DNA of 64,000 nt. Source: Paragonimus westermani. Taxonomy: Eukaryota; Platyhelminthes; Trematoda; Plagiorchiida; Troglotrematidae. Within the stretch, counting starts at the first letter, position 1. Every line of letters begins with the position of its first letter. The translations under genes and the position numbers were made by a program. The stretch lies in NCBI GenBank assembly GCA_008508345.1, contig QNGE01000921.1:106255-170254 (forward strand). The letters run 5' to 3'. Positions 38,001 to 50,470 of this stretch are shown here, in pieces. The notes under the pieces were generated by a model. It was given only the letters and a program-made list of their open reading frames with translations, had not been told where the DNA came from and did not search any database.

Positions 38001-41000
38001 GCAGTATTGTATATAAAATGGTATTTCAATGGAAAACGAAATACTACACGTTCCAAATTAGGAGGATTTGCTAAATTTCCATAAACAAGTGTGAAACCTC
38101 ATACAGAATATGCTGTTGATTGACCGATCACATTGAGACAGCACAAACAGTCAGTTTTGTCCCCGTTAACAGTCCCCTTTTGTCTGAACTTCCTAGAGCA
38201 CTTAAAACAGCTGATTAGCTCTGCGGCTTAAACTGACAATCTTCTCGAGTACGATGCGTCTCCGTCGGAATGTGGTTGATCATGAGAGCACAGAATCAAA
38301 ATGCCCAAATTTGATGAAGGAAGTAAGCAGTACGTATTCACAGATGGCATACTAAACTCAGTTATCTGTTTCGGACAGGTCTGCTGTTTCGTTCCACTGC
38401 CATTGTGATTTCAGTGTGCATTTAATGAATAGCCAACTATTCCAATTCCCAGATTTGCAACCATCCGCAGTCATCGGACAGCTCACAGAATCCAAAATGA
38501 GTCATGCAAACTGGCAACATGAATATCTGTATCTAGGCCTCAAAATTTAACCATCGGTCTTCATTAGGCTCAACAAGTTCTGTACAGACACGGGTATGTG
38601 GAGATCCGGGATCTCTGGTCAATGAATTTCAGAGGCTTCAACGGTCAAACGAAAGACTATCTGAGCATAGATACAACTAGCTAAAAGGCGTAGGGATGAT
38701 TCATATAGTCTTGGAAACGAGCACATGAACAGTGTCACCTGTAAAGAGGATCAACCGCTTCTAAGGGCCACAACGGCAAGTTCATCCGCTGTCGATCTGA
38801 AGCTACAGAAACTGGAATGAACTTCAGCTTCTGTGCACTAATACGGTGCACGGATAACAGGGTTCAGGGTTCTTGAGTTTCATCGTATAGATCTCCTCGA
38901 TCTCTTTTTCAGAATGACTTTCCAGAACAAACTGTTCTGTCATGACTGATGGTCACCTATGTCATTCACTTCCGCTCACATGAGCGTTGCAGAGTGTCGT
39001 CAGGACTCAGAGATACGGTTACCTAGTGTAGGCTAGGGAAAGCGAACTATACAGTCAGTGCAGAATAAAGTTATCACGACAATAAGACTGTACGATAAAC
39101 CCATCCAAACCTGATGTCCTAGTTCACTGTTCCATCCACATTTATATGTCGTTCAGTACTTTATTTCTGTACTTTCTGGGGATATCTTACCGTATGTGCA
39201 AACAACAACCGTCTTCATAATTTTGCGTTGCTATCAGTTTGTTCTTCGTAATAAGTACAATTCTATTGAAGATAATTGTACCTATTTCAATGCCGACTGT
39301 TTTCAGTCTTCTGTTTCAGTCCCCCTTCGGATGGTAATCCTCCCTCACCTACTTCTTTTCTGTGTTCAATTTTCGGCATCAAAAGACCTTAGGTTCTGTC
39401 TTTTCACCATGCTTCGTGAAAGCTTCAAACAGTCATTGGTCCACTGGCTTTCTACGTTTATCCGTAACATACTAATAGCATGCTACCAGGGATTCTTGTT
39501 CAACACAGTGCACGTCTATAGTCGATCCATGAAACAATGCGTTAAGCAACTGATCACCTTAGCCTTCGGTGTGCAAGGGTGACTTTAGAGCACTGGGATT
39601 GTTATTCCTCTCCACGCGAGGATGTTGAACTGATGTTCAAAAGGGCGTTACCCACTATCATACAGTAAACACCGAAAAGTACACATTAGAGGATAAACTA
39701 TTTTGATCACAACGGTCTACTACAGTGAAGGAGCTAGACAGAATTGATCTAGTGTCTGGTAGACCTAACATGGAATTTGGGTCATTTGGTGATGCTATCG
39801 GCCCAACTTGGTTCTGCGCCAATTGGTTGTACTAGAATGAACGAATGAGCTTGATAAATTAATTTTTCAACTCGGATTCTGGTGGCCAAAAATGCTCTAT
39901 TCTTCCAAACTATTCCTTTATCGTAGAGGACCGCAAAAATCGTTTTTGTAAAACAGCTAATATGTGAATAAAATGTACATCCAACTGTTGCTTCTCGTGA
40001 AAAGTTGTCGACGGAGGTCACATGTTCTGCAATGGTTTGCTCGGTTGATTCGTTAGCTCATTATGTGGGGGGTGGGGTGGGGAGAAAAACGATAAACAGA
40101 AATTCAAGGGAGACGCAATTCAGTTTGTGGCCGTTGCACCTACAGATTGTCTGTCAAGGCTGGAAAATGTCTGCAGCTGAACAGTTGTGGTAGTCTGGAA
40201 CTATCAAGTATTATTACCAGGGGGAATAAATGCTTTCAGCCAATAGGAAATTTCAACCGCTTCCCAGCAGTGATCATCTTGAGTACAATAAGCGCACTGT
40301 GAAAACTAAACTGGTTTGACTTACTTGGATGGTGCTCATGTGTGGCTGGGCTGCTAACCGATGGAAACAGGCTGAGACACAGGTGGTGACACAGGCTGGA
40401 TTGCAGTTCCGCTAGTCATTTGGAAGTCACCGACGACCTTCTCATCAATACAACAGTGTACGTTGCGAGTGTCTCAAGTACTGGTGTAACAAATATTTGG
40501 ACAGTCCATTATAAGCTTCCAAAGTTGAAACCCAACGAGACCGCTGAATCGGAAGAGTTCCTTCCAACTGCTTTCAAACAATACGGTGACGCACGACCTC
40601 AATTTATAGTAAATGTTTGACATCTCGTGCCATTCACTTTCAAACTGACACTGGCAGTCCGGTTTCATCTTTGTTTTGACTCATTAGATGGAGGTGGTCT
40701 GAAAGAAGTTTGACCTAGCGACTGTTCACACTCCGAAATGAAACTTTCAATCGTCCGACCCCTACTAGTCTTACGAGCATAGGCTGTGAGTTATTAGCAC
40801 CCGGTTAGTGTGGAGTGACACAACCCACCTTTATTCGCCGCTTTACACTGACTGCTGCCAAAGGGACACAAAATAGTGATTACAATAGTTTGGAGCAGAC
40901 CAACATCACTACGATACACTTAGACCGGTTTCATCCCTGTCTAGACCAATCAAGCTGGAATAGACCGAACGATATCGCTTTATTAATTATTACTATCAAT

Positions 41001-44000
41001 TCATTATTTTTTGCTTACAAAGCTGACGGCTGCTGAAGGACTCCACGGATAGTTTCAAGTCCTAAACGAGTACCCCGAAGCTATGTTCAATAGCCTGTAC
41101 CTCCACAATTACAAAAGTATTCGAGAAACGTGTGCTTATCTGAAAGATTAGCCAGCTGACCGTTACCATCCGCCTGCGTTCAGCATAAACAGTAGTAACA
41201 CTGTCGTTACTGGTCTCGTTCCATCAATACTGACAGGGGGACACGAAACAAATTCGTCCTTGAACTACAGTAATGCCACAACATGCACCGATTCTTCCGC
41301 GCTATAACTGTTTTATGAAGATCAGGTGGCTCACTATCTGTACAGTTCGTATGAAGGCATCTTCCAACTGTCGTAAGTTTATTTCAAAATTCGCTTATGC
41401 TCGCGTTACTGATTATACGGTTCCCGTAATCTTCTCTGGTCTCAACTTCTTAGACACATCCGTCAAAGGTTTGACTCGCGTGCAGCAGAATTACATGCAA
41501 CTGTACTAGCAACGTCATCGCGGAATCTTATTTGAAAAAGAGTAAACATTTAAGTGGCATACTCCTGATTGATTAGAGTCATCCTCTCTTTCTACAACTT
41601 TCCCAATCTTTAATCGCTCCTATGTGTCTGCATGCACTTGTACGGTTATTCAGGCATTCCTTACGTAGCTAACATTTCAAAGAATTTTGAACACGTTTCT
41701 GTGGAGCTCACTGATGATTGAGTGTACAGTGAAGTGAGTTTCTACCCCCACTTTGATTGTCCATCGTTAACTTCAATATACTGGGTCCCACTGTGACATA
41801 TTCTCGCACGTTATTGCTGATCAAAGCTTTATGGCTCGCTATCAAAAAATTCATTGTTCGAACAGTATAAAGAGATCTCTTAATCCGACTTGACTTGTTA
41901 TTGTGTGCTATAGCAGATTTTGATTCATATGGTCGTCTTAATGATTATACCTTTTGTGGTCGTTTGATAACTTGTTAAAAGTTTTGCATTAAATTCTTCT
42001 ACCCCCAGGAGACACTTTCTGCATATTCTCAAAGATTTACTCACTTACTTGGAAAATCTTACTCTGATAATTCTGTACATAGAGCAAAAGACTTTGTAAG
42101 AGCGAGACCATTCTCAACAGCAATCAAGTGTGAATTGCGTCGCTCTGCTTATAAGCATATCCAAGTATCACTTGGTATTAAAATATGCTGTGAACTCTGA
42201 AATACAATGAAATGGTTTGACAGTGTTAACCATTTTATACAAAGAATTATCTCTGAGATCGAAGATGTGAGTTGTACCATTGTCTGCAGCTCTTCCAATA
42301 ACAACTCGCTTATGATTATACATGAAGGGTTGATGTCACTCAAATCCGGCAAAGTAAACAAATTCTTTTTCCCCACTTCCTCTCCAACAAAATAACTCTG
42401 ACGACTCACTTCTGTCCTACTTACCATCAGCCCCAATCTACCGTTGAGGTTTTAACCTGTTTTTTGTTTAATTTTGGCATCCCTGAGCATCACATGCAAA
42501 GCAATCCATTTGTTTTTCCCAAATTACAGCGATACTTTAAAATATATCGCTGGTAGGCTTACAAATTGTCTCTTAAGGCAGTCTGATATCAAGTCATCCC
42601 TTGTAATCTTGTTAGGAGAATGTTTCTCAGATTCCACACAGTTTACATGCCCAAATATTTAAGAATCTTCCCACTCACCAGAGCTTCCAGTAAAATCAAG
42701 TCACACTTCTTCCTCATCTTTGGTCCTTTCATATTCATCGGTCGTTTTATAGGGTTCTTTTCTGCTAAACTATGCGGGCGATATTGTCTTCGCAGTTTGT
42801 CAAACAGAGCCACTCATCTCCTTTGTCTTTTCTTGCTCTGAAATTCTTCAGCTGAGCAATGGTAATGTCCTGCGCTCCTTATTGGCACTGTCCCCAGACA
42901 ACATGACCCTCCTACGGCCTCTGTACAAGAAATCCCGTTCACTACCTTGTTCATTGCCGTGAGAGAAACAGGGCAGATTTAGGGGACTAAACCCGGATTA
43001 TTGAACACGGTGTTGGACAAGAAGAAAGAAAATTTTTAGTCCTAAGCCTTCCAGGAAAAGGCGCACGAATCATCTCGTCCGCCGTTGCCTCTACCATGAA
43101 GGACAATGACCTGAAGATCATCGACTCGATGGAGCAAATGGGGTACGGTGGGCACTGTGGGTAGCTGGGTCATATTCGAGGGGCGCGTGAACTGTGAGTT
43201 TGGTCAGTTGTCATCAGCACACGGAACAGGGTGCATAAACAACCTAGAAATTTATAGATCCCTTGACACAGTGGATCTATGTGGTTAAGCTCGCCTGAAC
43301 CCCCTGGGAGATTTACGTCCTCATACAGAAGGCAGTGAACGCCATGGATGACTGGACACAATTCACAGGCTGTCTGAATTACTATGCTGGTCAACGGGCC
43401 TCAGTGGTTCGCAGAGGTCAAGCTTCGGCCCTCTGTCTTGCGAGTTAAGTTGACTCAAAAATTCTGGGTCGTGTCTTATGAGTCAAACTCTTTCTTCTCT
43501 CAGAATAACTAGAATGTATCCTGGTCATATAACGAATATTACTATATATTTCCCGGTTGTATCGTCTCATCACACACTAAAGCAGCGCGACAATTTCCTC
43601 TATTCATTCTCTATCTGTCGAACTAATTTTCACTTAGCGAGTCACGTTCACATTTGCCTTCTAACCCAGTAGAAACCTGCCTTGCACGTCGCTCAAGGAG
43701 GAAACCGTAGCCATTATGGTAGTTAGCCAACTACTACAGTGGTGTCGCGTTGCAAACGGCGCAAACTCCATTGACATTTCAAATTCTATTTAGACTACCC
43801 ATCTTAACCGTTCTAAAACCTGCGCAACAAGTCACAATCCAACCTTTCCCACACAAAGAAGGCCCTCGCCGTTGTACCTACTACCTTTGGGGAACACGGT
43901 CAGAACTCTCATCAGCTGTTAACCCAAAATAGTTTGTATGTATCAAAGAGATAGAAGCAGATTGTGGTTAGACAGGCATACAGTAACAGTAAGCGTTATT

Positions 44001-44915
44001 GTCTACTCAGGACCAAGGCGGCAGTCGCTTTTTTGCATACAACGCCGATTGTTGAGGTCGGAGGGGCATAAGTTCTCCAAAGGTGAGTAAAGTCGGGTTC
44101 CGGTGGAGTGGTGATATATTGACCAGGCTGGACTGAGCCATCCTGGTAACCGGTAGTAGTGAGAATGTGGACTTCTGCTCAGTAAGTTCACCGGTTTAAA
44201 CACACTCCGTCTACAGTTAGTTTAATCATTCCGGGGTGTGCTCGTCCATTCGCTGAGACTGTTACCTGTCTGCTTTGTTTGTGTAAACGCTACAGCAACG
44301 TGAGAGACTGCACACTTAGACTAACTGTGTTAGCGACTATGTAGAACTGGTCCTTTGGTAGCCTGAATCAAAACAACTGGGCAGCCCTGCAGATGCGAAA
44401 TAAATGAATTTAGCTAGTGCATAGTACCGTTTACCAGACGATCCTGTGACGCTCATACAGCGTTTTGTCTTTCAGATACGTTTTCAGTTTTCCTGCCTTT
44501 TACTTTCTCTGTGCATACGTGTACACACCTGCAAGCCTAAAAGTACACTTTTTCTCGAAGGTCGTGAGCCATCTCTTTTCTGCTGCCTAATTTTTTGGAG
44601 TTGAAGGCCAAAGGATGTTGCCATTCATTCAAGTGTATTTCCGGAAACATCACTGTCCATTGCGAACTCGCCATCCCGCTGGAGCAGCAAGACTAATTGA
44701 ATTCACCTTATTTGGTGTGGTGAAACTCTGAACATACGCACCGTCTCAAGCTATTGTGAGTCACTTTCCTTTAGTTTCGTCCTAAGTTACATAAATTAGT
44801 GTATTCAGTGTTGCGATCCGATATAACCCTTCTGAAGTGCAAAAACAGAAACATGTCCTATTTGTGACCTACTTGGCTCATTTCGCTGACTCATCTTGTT
44901 ATGAGCCTTGACGTA
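35076..44915. other. About 9.8 kb without recognised features
   Basis: Open frames up to 128 codons (35767-36126, 36138-36443 and 39196-39582 plus; 36689-37051 minus) are within chance expectation and match no family I know. An acceptor-like TTTTCAGTCTTCTGTTTCAG precedes part of the 39.2-kb frame, without a partner donor. A same-register pair of frames (37349-37570 and 37571-37759) is split by one stop. No hammerhead SINE copy or LINE motif was found, although heavily decayed ones could be missed. Confidence 0.35.
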
Positions 44916-44919
44916 TGTC

Positions 44920-45460
44920 TCAGGATAGCCCTATATCAGTGGTGTTCTTAAGTCTCTTAGGTTGCGCTTGTAATTTGCCAGAGATGCAAATAAGCTTGGC
45001 CTTATGAAACAGTGACCTGACTAAATCACGTCTGTACATCATCAGGACAAAATTAAGGGAGTGTGTATATGTCGCCCCAAATAGCTTAACGTGGGACAGA
45101 ACGGTGTAGCATACCATCCTCAGGCTTGCTGACAAGTACAGCACGAACAGCTAGACTGCCGTTGAATTCTGTTTCGTGATGAATGTTGGTAAGAAGGCCA
45201 ACAAACAAATCGAGATTTTTCGTGTTAGTGAAACCCAGAATGCAGTCGATATGCCACATGAACACTACAGTTTTGGCAATACTATGTGGGACTTGCTGTT
45301 CAACCATTCCCAGAAAATATCAGCTAACGTTCAGCCTTGAGAACAATCCTTAGCCAAGCCATCCATCCGTTTGTGTACAAGTTCTTCACAATGGAATCTA
45401 ATGTTTTCTGCACATACCAAAGTAAGATCTCTGAGGAGTTCAAGTAGAACACTGTGTTAA
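44920..45460 (-). mobile_element. Penelope-like element, RT pseudogene (second copy)
   Basis: Minus strand, in order. LLELLRDLTLVCAENIRF then KRMDGLA, then a decayed M-G-S-P-L-G-P (KDCSQG plus a stop) and TLADIFWEWL (45.45-45.31 kb). Next a decayed Y-V-D-D region (MWHIDCIL), LLTNIHHETEF and NGSLAVRAVLV with EDGML (45.25-45.11 kb). After a frameshift, YTHSLNF, YRRDLVRSLFHKAKLIC and KRLKNT (45.06-44.94 kb). The series (L-C-T-E-N ... D-G-x-A-M-G-S-P-L ... L-A-D-I-F-M ... N-x-x-H ... L-P-F-L-D ... L-V-x-x-L-F-x-R-A-x-x-I-C) is the Penelope-like RT palm and thumb (established). Both catalytic blocks are destroyed. This copy covers the part missing from the 5.1-kb fossil. Confidence 0.85.
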
Positions 45461-46904
45461 TCCAAACCTACAAGACAGCCGTTTGCAGATCACGACAAGC
45501 TGCAGTTTCGGGTGCACTAGTTGGAACAGCGAGAGTACAGACAATCATGAGTGCATTGATTGTCCTGATACTGTTGCTCCAGCAACTGTCAGTCAGACGA
45601 ACCTTACACAATTCGAACAACTGGAGAACAGCGTGTGATTGCTGCGGTACTGTTTCACAACGTCTAACCCATTGGTTCACGTGTTCCCATCCCTAGAAAC
45701 AATTGTAGTTTGGAGTACACCACCTGTACTCACTGTCTGCAGTCATCCACCACCACTGTGTCATTTCCAGCCTTGGACTCGATTTAGTACGATACATTCT
45801 ATCACTTTGGCTAAGTGGAACACTACAGCCACTTATATGGTAACTCCGGCTTGAGACAAAATCACCCGACATTCAGTCGTCTCACGAAGAAGACAGCTTT
45901 TAAAAAGGGAATCAAAATCAGTGGAACACAGGACTTGTGAAGTCAGTCAAGCATGTTCTACTCTCATTGTTGGCCCAGAGGAATCTTTTAGACACTGAGG
46001 ATAGGGTCCAACTTGTTCACTAGCAATCAATTACGTCAAGATTGGTTTTGTTTCGTGCGTACACACTCGTCGACTGTCTCTAGTTGCCTGATATGTATAA
46101 CTTGCATGTGTAAACACTTGATCCCAGTAACCACCAGTGAAGTGTTGGACAAATGTTTTGACTTTGGTAGGTCCCATCAACACTACTCACATGCCGGGTA
46201 ATCATACCCAGAACCCCTAAGTAGGCATCAGGTGGCAGTCCAGGACTCGATTCACTGGAGCACAGGGTGGCGGTTGTCGGGGTTACAGTAAGGTATACGA
46301 ATTATTTTTCTTAACTGTCCAGCCTCCTTTCTTCATAAGTTAGAGACCGACAAATCGGTCGACCTATTCACAAGTATGATACTGCCTCTCTTAGCGAATC
46401 TGTTAGTTCCACAGCCAACCGGTATTTCTTGAGCTTCTTGAAGCTAGCATTCAAGAGTAGACAGAAGTTAGTTCGTGAAATGACCAGTGGAGGACTTGGG
46501 AAAGGGTAAAAGAAGATTATGGGATCTGGTGGACACAACGGGCCTTGAAGATGCGACCAGACTGCTGTGACCAAGAATGTTCGAAAACTTCATAGTCTTA
46601 AGGTCCAAGAATCCGGAACTGGATGGGACAGTCTGCAAGGTAAAGAGTGAAGCCGCTATGAATTTGCAGTGATAAATACGATGCTGAACAGAACAGTTTG
46701 AACAACACTTCCATTAGCTATCGCCGCCGTTAAAGGCAGCTCCCCCTCGGTGCGCGCATATTGTCTTGTCAACCGGAACTCAGGACTCGCATGAAATAAG
46801 ACTGTCGAAAGTCCACACGGTTCCGGGTCCGTGCACACTTTTTGAGTATGGAAGCCAAGCCCTAGTCATGGAGCTTTCGGTATGGCTCCAGAGACTGAGG
46901 TTAA
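45461..46904. other. No gene recognised; may hold decayed Penelope 5' sequence
   Basis: The N-terminal RT and linker of the minus-strand Penelope copy would lie here, but I could not align motifs with confidence. Frames at 45454-45696, 46368-46574 and 46656-46838 are short. Confidence 0.3.
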
Positions 46905-48030
46905 TAAATGACTGGACTAGATCAATTTTTTCTTGTTCCTAAAATAAATTTGCGTAATGCGTGCGCTAACCAAAGGGAAATCACACTGATTGTTTCTGCG
47001 TCAAAGCTACCTGCCTTTATTGTGCCTCGTAGGTTAAAGTTGACAAGGAAGCAACACATCTGAAAGGAACTGTTTGGATGTTGCCATGACTGTGGCCGCA
47101 CTGGTTACATCTTCACACTTCAACCGCTACTGGAATACTGTCAAACACACGTAGAAGGACGACAATTGCTGCCTTCTTGTACATCAGATTGGCTTTCATT
47201 CAGCTGACAGAATTTCACTTTCAGACTATCTAACGCGAATGTCTGTTCCTGAAAATTATGTTACTACACTCGAGGTCGTCTGCTGTTAAACAACAGATCA
47301 AGTTAGGGCCTGTGACGATCTATCGCCAATCTTTTTATTCCAACCAAAGTTTAACAGAGATTTTCAGCTTAGTTGTTCTGATCTATTTTTACTGTAGCCG
47401 AGGTCATGGTCAGCGCTCTGGTCAGTTTGAATACATGGGTACAGAGCTCCTCTCAAGTTCAAGACTTCGAGACCTAGAATATACATTTCGTCCCAATCTG
47501 CGATATTCCACAAGAGCCCATAACAATCTGATTGTTAAAGGTTGCAGTTCGTAAGACAGGTATGACTTGTGCACCTGCCAAATAAAGTGTGGTGTTACAA
47601 GGCTGGTGTGAACCGGTAGCTGTCCTCATTCCTGATGATAAAAGCGTTAGGTGTAGTTGAACAATTCATTTACCCTGGGAGCTGTCATCATTAGTGGAGT
47701 GGATAGTGCGAACCACAATAATGTTTGCCATCTACCGTCACCAGTGATGTCAGTGTGGTCTCAGTGTTTCCCTATCTGAGGGCAACCGTATGGTCGGGAC
47801 CGTGAGACTTGGCTTACCCGCGTGCAGGATTTTCACAGTGTCTGTTTTTGACTAGTGATGCTCCGGAAGCATTGGTGCGGTATGGTAGGAAAACCGCATT
47901 ACTAATAGCAGGCTTCGCTTGTGGGGTTTTCGGGCAGGCAGACTATGTCAATCATTGGGCGTAATAGTATCGTTTCACAGGCTTCGTTATCTCGGATGCG
48001 TCTGATATATACCAGCTGGTCTTTTGCTGT
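46905..48030 (+). mobile_element. RTE-type LINE, RT pseudogene
   Basis: Plus strand, in order with frame changes. LDQFFLVP and ACANQREITLIVSASKL (46.92-47.00 kb, the N-Y-R-G-I-S-L block). CGRTGYIFTLQPLLEYCQTH (47.09-47.15 kb). SADRISLSDYL and MSVPENYVTTL (47.20-47.26 kb, the A-F-D-S-V-x-R block, its Asp replaced). QVRACDDLSPIF (47.30-47.34 kb). LRDLEY where Y-A-D-D is expected (47.47 kb; catalytic Asp pair gone). GMTCAPAK and VVLQGW (47.56-47.61 kb), then traces of the Y-L-G-S and C-terminal region to about 48.02 kb. The order is that of RTE-like elements common in trematodes (established). Stops, frameshifts and loss of both catalytic boxes make it inactive. The endonuclease is absent, so it is 5'-truncated or unreadable upstream. 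Confidence 0.85.
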
Positions 48031-49849
48031 GTAGTCCACTGGCTCTGTGTGTTAGGTCAAATCAGAAGCGTCACTCCGGTTGTGCGTGTATCATGTGGGT
48101 TCACAAATGAAAGCTTGGAAGTCAGAACCCTGTTTTACCAGGGTGATTCTTATTTACAGTCTGGGATTTGAACACAACAAACACCTTTGATTGAATACAG
48201 CCAAAAATTGCCGTCGGTTGTACTCGTGTTGCAAGTTTCCGTTTTCTACCAATTGTCTGCCGTCAACTTTTTGTAATCTTCCAGCTTTCAGGCTCATTTT
48301 TACCTTACATTTGTTATGTTACGAATGTCAGATGCTTGCAACTGGTCAATGTATTAAATACGAGGAGACCTTTACATAATATGTGCTTTTTGAACAAGCC
48401 GGTTGATCTAGCCCACACACCCCATCACTCAATAAATTCCATTTTTATGGTTGATTTTCTCCCCTTAAACGAAACACGTACTAGTGGTAAATCGAGGTTA
48501 TCCTTTGTTCTCCGGTTGTATGGCGTGTAAAATAGCGTCGAACATACATACGTACATAGGCCTGTAAGGAGTTTCGCTTACTGACCGATAGATGCGGTGA
48601 TCATGTTTGTTTTTTCGAACGCTTGTTCACAGACTCGTGCAGATGGCGTGACGCACCCATCCCAAATTCCCCACTGCTCCCACGTTCAATAATTACTGCA
48701 CGAATCTCTGTGACATTCTTCACAAACGAGGTATGCAGTTGTCCGTATTTTTGCTATGCATCTGATTGCGGTTGGCGTTTGTCTGAGAATATCAGCTCAC
48801 TTTGCATACCCACAAAAACAACTTTCGGTAAGTGACCATAACCACACTGGTGAAGCCATCTTTTGCAGTCCCAGACGTTTAGTAAGCCATAATGTGACCT
48901 TGTCTCCTCATGTTAGATTTTTATCTAAATTCAGAAAATTCGCCTTTCGTGTTTCATGTCTGATATCCTTTCAAGCCCTTATAATATAAGCTTCCGTTTA
49001 GTGAATTGGGTCGCATTTTGGTAATCTACTGTGGACTTTTGACCGAACATCAAGCTCTTGCTAGATAAACGTAGTACTTTGAGGGTAATAGTGTTTTGTG
49101 TCCCTACTCTGACAAATCTACCGATCTCCTCACTTTAAAGCACAGAAATAGTCTATTTTCAAAATATTGCTTGATGCAATTTGTTCATGTTTAACTAAAT
49201 TTCCCGAATCTACGCAACTGAGCAGGTGACGGATAAGGTGGTTTACAAGACAGGAATCCAAAGTCTAATGTCTTTGGTGCGTAGTGGACGGTCATGCCAC
49301 GCCTCTTATGTCTTCAGTCAGTCTTACTACAGAATTAAGAAAGTACAAAGGGCTGAACATTCAACCGTCTAAGGTAAATCAAGACATTTTCGTTGTTTTT
49401 GTGTTATCGTTTAGGTCGCTTACATGATCGATGGTGAGTATGGGTCATTTATCCAGTCAGCTTTTCTTAGTCGAACTTGCAGTTGACCTGCATGACTCAG
49501 TAAAATCTCATTGAGTACATCATGTTGGACTAAGAAAACGAAAGCCTTTGTTGAAAGACAGAAAGGTACACTTGTGGAGATTCCAGGATTAATGTTTCAA
49601 TAATGACATCAGCTTTCCAAAAGCGGACTGCTGTTGATTCGGATCGTGCATGTCATGTCATCAATACATGTTCCATTCGGACAGAAATACCATTACGCAC
49701 ACCTGAACTTCCCATCAATGAGGATATTGTACACAATTGGTTGGACTTCTGTTGTTTGAACAATCCGTTGATAGGTCTGATACTAGGTCGTTCGTTGTGA
49801 GTACACATGACCACAGAAGACATTGCTCTCGGATTCTTAGAATGACGTA
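48031..49849. other. No gene recognised
   Basis: Short plus-strand frames between 48191 and 48989 and at 49603-49800 are of chance length. No clear LINE motif recognised. Confidence 0.35.
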
Positions 49850-49995
49850 GCTAGAACCATCACAACCAGAGAATGGAAAATGTGAAATCTGTCTATAGAT
49901 CCATGGTGCTGACGACACCGTTGTATGACAGCAGAACATGGACATTTGTTAGGACGACCCAAACTCTGGACAGTGCTCTGTTAATCATGACCATC
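49850..49995 (+). mobile_element. LINE C-terminal fragment (after the RT domain)
   Basis: The frame at 49855-49990 reads NHHNQRMENVKSVYRSMV then LTTPLYDSRTWTF. This matches the block N-H-H-L-x-x-x-T-K-x-K-V-Y-R-A-V-V-L-T-T-L-L-Y-G-S-E-T-W-T that follows the RT domain in RTE/CR1-like elements (established). Only this block is readable. The fragment is old and separate from the 46.9-48.0-kb LINE, with about 1.8 kb of unrecognised sequence between them. Confidence 0.7.
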
Positions 49996-50019
49996 CGGTT
50001 CGGACCAAACAGACATATA

Positions 50020-50180
50020 TTGACCCAGTCGACGGGCAGGCAGCCTGACATGTGGAGCCGAAGCAAAGTGATTCACCTGGATCAACTCTTGATGTGGCCA
50101 ACTGACTCGGACTGTATGTCATTACATAACAGGCATGTGGTTACCAAATTGATTTTCTTTCTGAACCGAGCTGGTATCGT
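50020..50180 (+). repeat. Segment shared with 51.91-52.04 kb
   Basis: TGGAGCCGAAGCAAAGTGAT, followed by a TCACCTGGATCAACTC-like stretch, aligns with TGGAGCCGAAACAAAATGAG in the other copy. Each occurs next to LINE C-terminal sequence, so the segment is probably part of a related element or its downstream region. Confidence 0.45.
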
Positions 50181-50306
50181 CCACTTTAACTCGGCAGTCT
50201 CAACGGTTCTGATAGATTGGTGATCAGGGCTGGTCAGCTGAGACTCGAGTATACCGATTGAAGACGTAGAAGCAGACTTTGAATTAGCAATTCAAGCTTA
50301 TCAAAA

Positions 50307-50470
50307 TGTTTATGGAACTTGTAAAATGTCCGCACCAAATTTGGTACGAATGAAATTGAACAGCTTGAGCGTCGTGATTAAAATGATGAAGGCCACCCAA
50401 GGTGGTTGAAACGTAGATTATTACAACTTGCTCGTAACGTTCTGTTATTCTCAATCTGTTTATGGAACTT
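50307..50470 (+). mobile_element. Short hammerhead element with flanking duplication
   Basis: The insert 50321-50456 is flanked by TGTTTATGGAACTT at 50307-50320 and 50457-50470. Its head (AAAATGTCCGCACCAAATT, GGTACGAATGAAATTGAAC, GCGTCGTG) matches the 54.2-kb element. It is followed directly by a hammerhead-like segment ATGATGAAGGCCACC ... GGTGGTTGAAACGTAGA and the arm ACAACTTGCTCGTAACGTT ... CTCAATC. The palindromic centre and left arm of the longer copies are missing. The ribozyme core has A for the required C at the start of CTGANGA, so it should be inactive. The end of related copies (CAATCTGTTT) overlaps the start of the duplication, so the true duplication may be as short as 9 bp. Confidence 0.75.
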
